Shown: piece after piece, positions 8,501 through 13,918 of the stretch
How the letters are laid out: the number at the start of each line of letters is the position of its first letter
Position numbering within the stretch: the first letter of the stretch is position 1
Assembly: GCA_003159055.1 (NCBI GenBank)
Contig: PMLH01000372.1
Span: forward strand, 1-13,918
Length of the DNA stretch: 13,918 bases
Source of the DNA: Myxococcales bacterium
GTDB lineage: Bacteria > Myxococcota > Polyangia > Fen-1088
Reading direction: 5' to 3'
Program-made: the position numbers and the translations under genes
The notes under the pieces: generated by a model
The model's input: only the letters and a program-made list of their open reading frames with translations
What the model was told of the DNA's origin: nothing
Database searches by the model: none

Positions 8501-9494
8501 CCAACATCGGCGTGACCCGACCCGGTTTCTCGCGCAACGGCTGGCTCGACGATGACGCCGTCGCCATGACAATGCAGCTCACCCGCTGCTCGACCACGGT
8601 GATCTGAGTGTCCTGTCCTCGCCCCAAGCCGCCGCCCGATCCTTCGGACACATCCCCCAGGGCGGCCAGGGTTCGCAGGACTTGGACCGCCGTCGGCCGC
8701 CGCTCGGGATTCTTGGCCAGCATACGCGCGACGAGGTCGCCGACCGCGCGTGGCACCTCCGGCACGACCTCGGAAAGGTGCGGCGGATCTTCGAGCATCA
8801 GCTTCGCGATGAGAACGCCCGGCTCGTGGCCGCGAAAGGTGGGCTTGCCGGTTAGACACTCGTGTGCGACGCAACCCAACGAAAAAACGTCGGCCCGGCC
8901 ATCAATGGCCCCGGTTCCGTCGATGGTCTCGGGCGCGAGGTAGCCCGGCGTGCCCACCAGGTTTCCCGTTCGGGTCAGGCGCCGGTCTGCGTTGGTCAAC
9001 TTGGCGATGCCGAAATCGAGCAGCTTGAGCTGCGTGATTTTGCGTTCCAGGAGAAAAAGATTGTGCGGCTTGATGTCGCGGTGGATCACCTCATGCGCAT
9101 GGGCGTAGGCCAGCGCCTCGGCTGCCTGCTGGAGCAGCATCACGGTGTCGGCAAGGTTCAGCGGTTCGCGCTCGATCCGCCGGGCCAGATCCTCACCTTC
9201 CAGCCACTCCATGACCAGGTAGTGGTCGCTGCCAACCATGCCGTGCGCGAGGTAACGGACAATCGACGGGTGCGCAAGCCCAGACAGAATCCTCGCTTCC
9301 TGCACAAAACGCTCGCCCTCGCGCGCTTCGACCGTACGGACAAGCTTCACGCAGACTTGCAGATGCGACACCACGTCGCGCGCGCGATACACCTCGCCCA
9401 TACCGCCGGACGCGACCACGTCCTGCAAACGGAAACGGCCGGCAATCAGCCCTGATCGACTTGTTCCTCGGCTGTCCCGTCGACGGGAGCCCAT
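5508..9494 (-). CDS. Serine/threonine protein kinase - cyclase-like - AAA ATPase - TPR fusion regulator
   Basis: A 1328-residue cytosolic signalling protein. The Hanks-type kinase (about 21-275) has the Gly-rich loop (ASGGMGEVY, 28-36), ATP-binding Lys50, the catalytic loop HRDIKPHN (138-145, Asp140), the DFG motif (160-162), a Thr-rich activation loop and APE (187-189), so it looks active. Residues about 303-458 have the sequence rhythm of a class III nucleotide-cyclase-like fold but lack its metal-binding aspartates. A STAND/AAA-type ATPase module follows at about 470-870, with Walker A GPAGIGKS (505-512), Walker B VLVVLED (638-644) and the usual NPFFLEELV stretch (731-739). Residues about 880-1300 are TPR-like helical repeats. 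The plan resembles PknK-like kinase/ATPase proteins frequent in myxobacteria; the TPRs probably sense a partner or ligand. It is the last gene of a leftward cluster, 54 bp after the acyl-CoA dehydrogenase. The ATG at 9494 has only a weak GATGGG in front. Substrates are unknown. Confidence 0.93.
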   Translation of the reverse strand: MGSRRRDSRGTSRSGLIAGRFRLQDVVASGGMGEVYRARDVVSHLQVCVKLVRTVEAREGERFVQEARILSGLAHPSIVRYLAHGMVGSDHYLVMEWLEGEDLARRIEREPLNLADTVMLLQQAAEALAYAHAHEVIHRDIKPHNLFLLERKITQLKLLDFGIAKLTNADRRLTRTGNLVGTPGYLAPETIDGTGAIDGRADVFSLGCVAHECLTGKPTFRGHEPGVLIAKLMLEDPPHLSEVVPEVPRAVGDLVARMLAKNPERRPTAVQVLRTLAALGDVSEGSGGGLGRGQDTQITVVEQRVSCIVMATASSSSQPLREKPGRVTPMLGSPATAPTLAELEARLALRFSARTFVLPGGKIVVTLPEGTVASDQALLAARSALLVHQHLPDASVVVALGIARLSRRSAVGSVIEQAAHLLADTPEGRVRLDDDLAPLLGARFDLSHDGPGTYLLGQRETFDGKRGLLGRPATFLGRGQELSFLAGLQTDSALERQASTVLVSGPAGIGKSRLLQEFMAWVKLRPEPVLVLFGAGDSLAAGAPFALLGRAVRRLAGIAETDSAEDRKRKLAECVGRQVPDGARAGVTAFIGEIAGVSFPEPDHESLRAARQNPVLMADATRRAFEEWMRAECEVNPVLVVLEDMQWGDAGTVGLLDSAIRSLRDHPFMVLAIARPDLQTVFPNLWAERQVHVIQLPPLSRRASERLVREALGDSVADQTVAQIVARGDGNPFFLEELVRAEHAGRSGEVPEPILGIVQARLEAEGPEGRRALRAAAIFGETFSRDGVAALLGGERSTVGESLERLTDRELVNLATPSIASDGSPAFTFAHALIREAAYAMLTDEDRQLGHRLAAKWLIEHCAPEAIVLAEHFRRGGDTRSAAFWYRRAAEQALKSNDLAGAISRVGLGLSALGSAASDAQAGEMRGSLCLVESEGHRWRGEIGQAESLGIEALALLVPGSPMWFRAAGQTIVALGSQGKAQELGALIAKVRAVEPQLEARDAFLVCLSEGACHLITAGHLAAADALLEEAARLAGYFSDIEPQAWALVRKARAARAAARGDSTRCLGELESAWALFEQAGDLRNACVVRSSIGAVYADLGDAGRAVEILREVVAGAEQLGLPEVAAIGRRDLSRVLGWRGESAEAERLARQAMATLGKRGESREEGVAASYLAEVMLSVGRYDEAAAQAERAAGMLVRAPAERALAQALLSLSHLGRGKIHEASVVAHEAYYGALEAMGAMGEAETVVRLAYAECLLAGQDIEAAKQVLLRARERLLVRAANLGPRADREAFCKGVPHNAHTLRLADEQLGPVRGAVSAPEARRDSK
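5852..5864. repeat. GA dinucleotide tract inside the kinase gene
   Basis: Six and a half GA repeats (CT on the coding strand) lie within the kinase/TPR gene and encode Leu1211-Ser-Leu-Ser1214. Slippage by one unit would shift the frame and replace the last 113 residues or so, in the final TPR helices. Whether it varies is not known. Confidence 0.6.
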
Positions 9495-9548
9495 CCCATC
9501 AATTATGCACCCGTTCGAGGTCTTGGCCAGAAGGCGGGACGAGACGAG

Positions 9549-10739
9549 CTAGACCATACTCGCACCTTTGATCACCTCGCGCGCGATTACCAGCTTCTGG
9601 ATTTCGTTGGTTCCCTCGCCCACCTCGGCCAGCTTCACGTCGCGCAGGTAGCGCTCGACGGGAAACTCGCGCGTGTAGCCATAGCCGCCGTGGATCTGCA
9701 GTGCCGAATTGCAGGCGCGCACCGCCGCTTGCCCGGCGTAGTACTTGGCCACCGATGACTCGCGCGTCGTGCGTTCACCGCGGTCCTGCATGACCGCCGC
9801 CCGATAGACCAAAAGTCGCGCAGCCTCCAGCTCGGTCGCGGCGTCGGCAAGCATGGTGCGAATCGCCTGAAATTCCGCAATCGGTTTGCCGAACTGCACG
9901 CGCTGCTGGGCGTAGCTGAGGGCGGCCTCGTAGGCAGCGCGGCCGATGCCCACGGCCCACGCGCCGATACCGATACGCCCTCGATCGAGCACCTTGGTGG
10001 TGTCGAAGAATCCGCTGTCGACCTGCCCCAAGCGCTGACTGTCGGAAACCACAACGTCGTCGATGACCACGTCGGCGGTGTCCGAGGACCAGAGGCCCAT
10101 CTTCTGGATAAGGCGGCCCGTGCGAAGTCCAGGCGTCCCCTTCTCGACGACGAAGGCCGTCAGCCCCTTCTGCCTGCGCGCCGGGGTCGTGGAAGCGATC
10201 ACCACGTAGACTTGCGCCACCGATCCCTGCGTGATGAAGCTCTTGTTGCCATTGAGGACCCAGCGCGTCCCGCTTATTCCGCCGTCTTTGCCGCCGTCGC
10301 TGCTTTCCTGTCGGACCGCGCGCGTGCGCGCCGCGCCGGCATCAGAGCCAGAATCCGGCTCGGTCAGGCACCAAGCGCCAAGGGCCGAGCCACTCGCCAA
10401 GCGCGGCAGGTACGTCTTGCGCTGCTCTTCATTGCCGGCCAGGTAGATGTGGTCCATGCACAGCAGGTTGTGTGAAGCGACCGTCAGTCCCAGCGATGCG
10501 TCGCCGCGCGAAACCTCTTCAACCGCCACGCACAGGTCCAGCATCCCCATTCCCGCGCCGCCGTAGCGTTCGGGGATGTGAATGCCCAAGAGTCCCAAAC
10601 CGGCAATCGGCGCGATGATCTCGTGGGGAAAACGCGATTCTTCGTTCCAGCGGGCGGCGTTCGGGATGACGTTCCGCGCACAGAAATCGCGGACCGTTTT
10701 TTGGAGGATCTTCTGTTCCTGGCTCAGCTCGAAGTTCAT
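9549..10739 (-). CDS. Acyl-CoA dehydrogenase (FAD-dependent)
   Basis: A 396-residue flavoenzyme of standard family length that should introduce an alpha-beta double bond into an acyl-CoA and pass electrons to electron-transferring flavoprotein. The N-terminal helical domain, the middle beta-domain with CLTEPDSGSDA (124-134, FAD/substrate contact) and the C-terminal domain with QFGKPIAEFQAIR (282-294) and QIHGGYGYTREFPVERYLRD (348-367) are all present. The expected catalytic base is Glu375 in GEGTNEI, the position used by short/branched- and medium-chain enzymes. A Gly/Ser-rich insert (about 143-157) lengthens the loop after the FAD motif and is unusual for the family. The best guess at substrate is a short or branched acyl-CoA; the chain length cannot be read. 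It starts 30 bp after the cupin gene and ends 54 bp before the kinase gene, so all three are probably co-transcribed. No strong ribosome site is seen. Confidence 0.95.
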   Translation of the reverse strand: MNFELSQEQKILQKTVRDFCARNVIPNAARWNEESRFPHEIIAPIAGLGLLGIHIPERYGGAGMGMLDLCVAVEEVSRGDASLGLTVASHNLLCMDHIYLAGNEEQRKTYLPRLASGSALGAWCLTEPDSGSDAGAARTRAVRQESSDGGKDGGISGTRWVLNGNKSFITQGSVAQVYVVIASTTPARRQKGLTAFVVEKGTPGLRTGRLIQKMGLWSSDTADVVIDDVVVSDSQRLGQVDSGFFDTTKVLDRGRIGIGAWAVGIGRAAYEAALSYAQQRVQFGKPIAEFQAIRTMLADAATELEAARLLVYRAAVMQDRGERTTRESSVAKYYAGQAAVRACNSALQIHGGYGYTREFPVERYLRDVKLAEVGEGTNEIQKLVIAREVIKGASMV

Positions 10740-10769
10740 CGCTTGTCCGGTTGCTTGATTTCCGATCGG

Positions 10770-12041
10770 CTATTTCTTCAATGATGCTGGCGCGGGCGTG
10801 GCAGCACGCGGAGGCTTCCCTGCTACAGGAATCTTGAATTGCAGCACCGAGATCTTGTCGCCCTTTTCGCCCGGCGCGGCCTTGATTGTGTATGCCGTCC
10901 CGCGCGGCAAATAGAGCATTGCCTCGGGTGCAAGAGCGAGTGTCTCATCTGCAACCCGCAAGCTTCCGCCGCCGGAAATGAAATACAGTATCTCGGTCGC
11001 CGGCGATTCCCCCTTGCCCTGCAATTCCGCACCGTCGGACAATTCCAACAGCGCAAGCGCCATAGGATGCGACCCCACGCCCTGAACCAGGTTCTTGACG
11101 CTGCCGGCGGCCTTCGCAAGCGGCTCGCTCTTGGCCTCGGCGACCGTCGCCACCACGACCTTCCCTTCCGTCTCGGGCGGCGCCTTGGTCTGCGAGGAAT
11201 CGCGAATGACCTCGAATTCGGCGCGACCGCGAGCGTCCTTCGGATCGCGATAGACGCGTTCGGGCCCCGGCGGCGTAAATGCCTGCAAAAAGACCGCGGT
11301 CGACTGCCGACCCATGTTTTCGATAACGTGTGGATAGCCGGCCGGAATGAAGACCGCAGCGCCTTCGTCGAGCTTCACCGGTGCCACCCCCTCGGGGCCG
11401 AGCAAGCGCGCGTGACCTTTCACGAGGTACAGAATCTTGGCGCTGTGAGGATGGCGATGCATGGCGACGCGGCTCGCAGGCCCGACGTTGAGCTGGGTGA
11501 GCGAGATTCCCGCCGCCTTCACGTTGGTTTCGTCGGCCAACACCTTCACCGTGAAGGGAGCGTCGCGCTTGGGGCCGGGCTTGCCTTTGTTCGAGGCCGG
11601 CGCGCCGAGCGAGCGCTCGGGAACATCGCTACCGTAGACCAGATACTGGCTGGTCTGCGCCTTGAACGAGAACGGCAGAACGACCGCGGCGCCCGGCTCG
11701 ATGCCCTCGATGGTCCAGGCGAGCGCTGCCTTCTCCACGCAAGCGGCCAGCGCGGGCGGCGCGCTCTTGTCGATCTTCTTCACTTTGGCGCTGGTCACTT
11801 TGGAACCCTTGCCGACATCGACCACCACCTCGACCATGCCGGCTGCATCCAGGCGATCGGCGAGGACCTTCTCGAAGCAGCGATGGACGTCCGCGCCATG
11901 CTTCTGCAACGCCTTTTCGATCGCCTGCGCAACCTGGTCCTGTTCCGATCCCTTCGTCGGTGCGGCAAACGCGCCCGACACCGCGGCGACGCTCAGCAGG
12001 CTGCACGCCGCGGCGATCCTGGTCTTGCTTGTCAGTGTCAT
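10770..12041 (-). CDS. Secreted protein with AgmX/TonB-C-like domain and two cupin domains
   Basis: A 423-residue exported protein. The N-terminus (1-26, ending AGAFA-type 'SGAFA') is a typical signal peptide. Residues about 35-126 resemble the AgmX/TonB-C-like domains of myxobacteria: two cysteines (Cys55, Cys101), a central VEVVVDVGKGSKVTSAKV strand pair and a closing VVLPFSF strand. Two cupin barrels follow. Cupin 1 (about 160-256) has HRHPH (195-199) and the second motif GAAVFIPAGYPHVIEN (227-242, His238), but Lys202 stands where the metal-binding Glu is expected. Cupin 2 (about 315-404) keeps ATEILYFISG with Glu350, but lacks the HxH pair and has Tyr384 in place of the last His. It ends in a Pro/Ala-rich tail. 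I chose the ATG at 12041 because AAGGAG precedes it and the signal peptide starts there; the frame could extend to 12122. It is first in the leftward cluster. No enzymatic activity is claimed. Confidence 0.85.
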   Translation of the reverse strand: MTLTSKTRIAAACSLLSVAAVSGAFAAPTKGSEQDQVAQAIEKALQKHGADVHRCFEKVLADRLDAAGMVEVVVDVGKGSKVTSAKVKKIDKSAPPALAACVEKAALAWTIEGIEPGAAVVLPFSFKAQTSQYLVYGSDVPERSLGAPASNKGKPGPKRDAPFTVKVLADETNVKAAGISLTQLNVGPASRVAMHRHPHSAKILYLVKGHARLLGPEGVAPVKLDEGAAVFIPAGYPHVIENMGRQSTAVFLQAFTPPGPERVYRDPKDARGRAEFEVIRDSSQTKAPPETEGKVVVATVAEAKSEPLAKAAGSVKNLVQGVGSHPMALALLELSDGAELQGKGESPATEILYFISGGGSLRVADETLALAPEAMLYLPRGTAYTIKAAPGEKGDKISVLQFKIPVAGKPPRAATPAPASLKK

Positions 12042-12190
12042 GGTTCTCACGGCTCCTTCGTAGATCGTCGCCGCAAGAAAGTCTCGTAGTTTTCGCAGGC
12101 GATATTCGTCCACAGTTCGCATTCACGCATGGCGCCCTTGCACGTTGCTCTTCATGTCCGCGTCTTTTGTGCCGATAGATCGAGAAGCTC
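12042..12190. other. Divergent intergenic region between bicupin and matrixin genes
   Basis: This 149-bp stretch must hold the promoters of both flanking genes. I see no -35/-10 pair good enough to name, and no dyad or repeat of note. The short TAGATCG at 12061-12067 recurs at 12176-12182 but is too short to interpret. The frame of the bicupin gene stays open to an ATG at 12122. Confidence 0.5.
12053..12058 (-). promoter_or_regulatory. Shine-Dalgarno site deciding the bicupin start
   Basis: On the minus strand AAGGAG lies 11 nt upstream of the ATG at 12041. The spacing is a little long, but this site favours 12041 over the in-frame ATG at 12122, and the protein then opens directly with its signal peptide. 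Confidence 0.6.
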
Positions 12191-13096
12191 ATGCGTCCAG
12201 CACTGCGCCTTGTTTTGGTCAGCATCGCGCTCTGCGGTCCGGGGAGCGCCTATGCGAAGACCGAACTGCTCAAGACGCAACCGGGCTCGGTCGTCCACTG
12301 GCCGCACACCGTGATCACCGTTGGGATCGACGCCTCGGCACGCAGCAAGACCGTGGGCTCTGACGACCTGGCCAGCGCGCTGGCACGAGCGACCCAGACC
12401 TGGAATGCGGTTCGAGCCGAGCAGCCGACGTTGAAAGTGGTCGCCGACGGGGAGCCCGACGTCATGATTCGGTTCTGCAGAGGACGATGGCAGGGCGAAA
12501 CCATCGATCTCGGAAGGTCGAACTTCACCGCCAGCTTGCACGACGGAACGGTTACCGCCGCCACCGTCGAGATCAACGAATGCGATCACGCCTTCGCGTC
12601 ACCCGATCGCCATGCGGGCACGGTCTACGACCTTCAGGCGGTTCTGACCCACGAGCTTGGCCACGTCCTGGGCCTTGGCCACAGCGACAATCGTGCCGCC
12701 ATCATGTACCCGAGCGGAGGTGGAGCCAGCATCCGAGCTCCGCACGTCGAAGACCAAACCGCGCTGGCTTTGATTTACCTCGGTCGCGCCAGACTGGCGC
12801 CTGCGATGCCGCTTGCCTTGGCTTGGCCTGAACGCGGGAGCTCAACCACGGCACAAGCGTCGGTCGATGCATCCCTGCGCACGCGCACCGTCGATGCCAC
12901 AGCCAGCTCAACCATTGAGCCTCCGCCAGACGCGATCTCCCTGCTCAACCTGAAAAACAGGGCTGGCCACAACGTGATGGTCTACACCTGCGAGCCAACA
13001 CTGCTTCCGCCCATCGAAACCGCACCGCTGCCCCGCGACACACCCCGCACCTCGGGACGCCATCCGAAGATGGCCCCGCGGAAGCTGGAGCGCTGA
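12191..13096 (+). CDS. Secreted matrixin-like zinc metalloprotease
   Basis: A 301-residue exported protease of the metzincin clan. A signal peptide (1-22, ending AYA) leads straight into a domain of about 170 residues carrying the zinc site HELGHVLGLGH (His154, Glu155, His158, His164) followed by the Met-turn IMYP (Met172) at the expected distance. This is the peptidase M10A/matrixin signature. There is no visible prodomain with a cysteine switch, so latency, if any, is controlled another way. Cys96 and Cys131 could form a disulfide. After about residue 200 comes a Ser/Thr/Pro-rich tail of 100 residues with no recognised domain and a basic end, possibly a linker or surface-attachment region. 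It diverges from the bicupin gene and converges on the Gly/Pro/Arg-rich gene. GAGAAG a few bases before the ATG is a weak ribosome site. Function is firm as a protease; the substrate is unknown. Confidence 0.9.
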   Translation: MRPALRLVLVSIALCGPGSAYAKTELLKTQPGSVVHWPHTVITVGIDASARSKTVGSDDLASALARATQTWNAVRAEQPTLKVVADGEPDVMIRFCRGRWQGETIDLGRSNFTASLHDGTVTAATVEINECDHAFASPDRHAGTVYDLQAVLTHELGHVLGLGHSDNRAAIMYPSGGGASIRAPHVEDQTALALIYLGRARLAPAMPLALAWPERGSSTTAQASVDASLRTRTVDATASSTIEPPPDAISLLNLKNRAGHNVMVYTCEPTLLPPIETAPLPRDTPRTSGRHPKMAPRKLER

Positions 13097-13189
13097 TCGG
13101 ACCGCCGAATCCGAAACCAGTTCCCGAATCCGGATCCGAGCCCGGCTACGGTTCCGGCTGCCGGTTCCGGCCACCGGACCCGTCGACGG
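13097..13189. repeat. CCGG-rich repeat cluster in a second convergent gap
   Basis: The 93-bp gap between the matrixin gene and the Gly/Pro/Arg-rich gene consists of the same kind of short units as the gap at 1572-1654: AATCCG units, CCGGATCCG (13130-13138), GGTTCCGG (13150-13157) and the exact 14-mer CCGGTTCCGGCCAC (13161-13174). CCGGATCCG and the 14-mer occur in the same order in both gaps. No classical hairpin plus T-run is present. A role in termination or as a dispersed repeat is inference. Confidence 0.6.
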
Positions 13190-13918
13190 CTACGAAGCGT
13201 CTTCCGACTGCGGCACGGTGTTGGGCTGGCCCTCGCTGCTGTCGGCAGCGGCGGGCACCGGCGCAGGCGGATTCTCGACCGGCTGCACTGGAGCTGGAGC
13301 TTCCGCTGGCACCGCTTTGGCCGCATCGGCCGGATCTGCCACCAAGGGCTCGTCCCAGCCACCCCGACGACGGCCGGACCAATCGCCGCCACCGCCTGGG
13401 CGACCACGACCGTTGCCTCCCTCGGGCCGCCTGGGCACAGGACCGCGTCCGCCAGGACCGCGTCCACCCGGACCGCGGGCTTCGGCGTTCTGTGGGCCAC
13501 CGTCGGGCCTCGGACCAAAACCGGGCCGCGGGCCAGCACCGTCGGGCCTCGGACCAAAACCGGGCCGCGGGCCAGCACCGTCGGGCCTCGGACCAAAACC
13601 GGGCCGCGGGCCAAAACCTGGCCGTGCGCCTCCGCCGTCGAACCTTCCGCCCGCGGCTCGCGGAGCCCCATCCGGCCGCGGACCCCGCGGGGGACGATCG
13701 CCCATGGGCGGACGCGGCGGGCGATTCGGATCCCGCGGTCCGCGTGGAGGACGACTATCGCCACGGCGGGTGGGATCCACATTGTCGCCCTGACCGCGTC
13801 GGTCGTCTGGCGCACGCGTCAGCATCCAGCCAGAGCCGCCACGCGGCATTTCGCCTCGCCCTTCGCGGCTGTCGCCATCGCGGCTCGGACGATCGTTGCT
13901 GAACTTGCCGCCCTTGCC
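13190..13918 (-). CDS. Gly/Pro/Arg-rich (RGG-like) low-complexity protein, C-terminal part (5' end outside window)
   Basis: The frame is open from the right edge to the stop at 13192-13190, giving 242 visible residues; the ATG at 13849 is internal because coding sequence continues upstream of it. The visible part is disordered. A basic section rich in RGG, RPP and RGP is followed by tandem units of about 13 residues built on GPRPGFGPRPDGA, then GRGPGGRGP and RRRGGW, and finally an acidic/Ala-Pro tail ending PQSEDAS. RGG-like tails of this kind often bind RNA and are found as extensions of RNA helicases, pseudouridine synthases and other RNA-binding proteins, but the folded part that would tell lies outside the window. 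The coding strand is supported by continuity to the edge and by the stop placement next to the convergent matrixin gene; the plus strand is also open here because of composition. No function is assigned. Confidence 0.7.
   Translation of the reverse strand, partial: GKGGKFSNDRPSRDGDSREGRGEMPRGGSGWMLTRAPDDRRGQGDNVDPTRRGDSRPPRGPRDPNRPPRPPMGDRPPRGPRPDGAPRAAGGRFDGGGARPGFGPRPGFGPRPDGAGPRPGFGPRPDGAGPRPGFGPRPDGGPQNAEARGPGGRGPGGRGPVPRRPEGGNGRGRPGGGGDWSGRRRGGWDEPLVADPADAAKAVPAEAPAPVQPVENPPAPVPAAADSSEGQPNTVPQSEDAS
13500..13613 (-). repeat. 39-bp tandem repeat, three copies, within the Gly/Pro/Arg-rich gene
   Basis: Copies start at 13500, 13539 and 13578. The first two are identical over 39 bp and the third matches until about 13613. 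Each encodes 13 residues, so the frame is kept. The identity at third codon positions indicates recent duplication rather than selection on protein sequence alone. A further diverged partial unit follows up to about 13625. Confidence 0.9.

Noticed and set aside
7218..8555. A 445-codon plus-strand frame opposite the kinase gene
   Set aside because: The minus strand here encodes clear ATPase and cyclase-like sequence with Walker motifs. The plus-strand product is compositionally biased and has no recognisable motif.
10839..12089. A 416-codon plus-strand frame opposite the bicupin gene
   Set aside because: The minus strand has a signal peptide, ribosome site and cupin motifs. The opposite frame is Arg/His-rich shadow sequence.
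12042..12122. N-terminal extension of the bicupin protein to the ATG at 12122
   Set aside because: It would put 27 charged residues before a good signal peptide and ignore the AAGGAG at 12053-12058.
13500..13613. Regular repeats considered as a CRISPR array
   Set aside because: The 39-bp copies abut each other without unique spacers and keep a reading frame, so they are a coding tandem repeat.
13218..13793. A plus-strand open frame opposite the Gly/Pro/Arg-rich gene
   Set aside because: It lies in low-complexity DNA that is open in several frames. The minus-strand frame continues to the window edge and ends beside the convergent gap, which fits gene layout better, though this is not absolute.

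Overview
The window is a high-GC bacterial chromosomal segment with eight protein-coding genes. It has no RNA genes, CRISPR array, insertion sequence or attachment site that I can see. Three features point to Myxococcota or a related deltaproteobacterial lineage: a giant Hanks kinase/AAA-ATPase/TPR fusion, a cysteine-rich secreted von Willebrand A protein, and a secreted protein with an AgmX/TonB-C-like domain. This placement is an inference from gene families, not from a marker gene.

Layout, left to right. (1) The C-terminal end of a polytopic membrane acyltransferase-like protein runs off the left edge (+). A secreted S11-family D-Ala-D-Ala peptidase with a long lysine-rich linker follows 25 bp later (+). 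(2) A convergent TMTC-like GT-C membrane protein with a TPR tail (-) meets it across an 83-bp gap packed with CCGG-type palindromes. (3) A 247-bp divergent control region separates this from a cysteine-rich vWA protein (+). The region carries two copies of a dyad centred 21 bp apart, each overlapping a candidate outward-facing promoter. (4) A strong two-way hairpin terminator closes the vWA gene against a leftward cluster of three genes, transcribed in the order secreted bicupin protein, acyl-CoA dehydrogenase, then the 1328-residue kinase/ATPase/TPR regulator. (5) A secreted matrixin-like zinc metalloprotease (+) diverges from that cluster. (6) It converges on the end of a Gly/Pro/Arg-rich protein (-) with a recent 39-bp tandem expansion, which runs off the right edge.

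Five of the eight gene products (S11 peptidase, TMTC-like enzyme, vWA protein, bicupin, matrixin) look exported or membrane-embedded, so the region leans towards envelope and extracellular functions. The acyl-CoA dehydrogenase and kinase are the cytosolic exceptions. The least conventional features are the paired operators between divergent genes, the kinase with a catalytically degenerate cyclase-like module, the bicupin whose metal ligands are divided between its two domains, and a 14-bp repeat shared by two of the three convergent gaps about 11.5 kb apart. No complete new defence or mobile system is evident.
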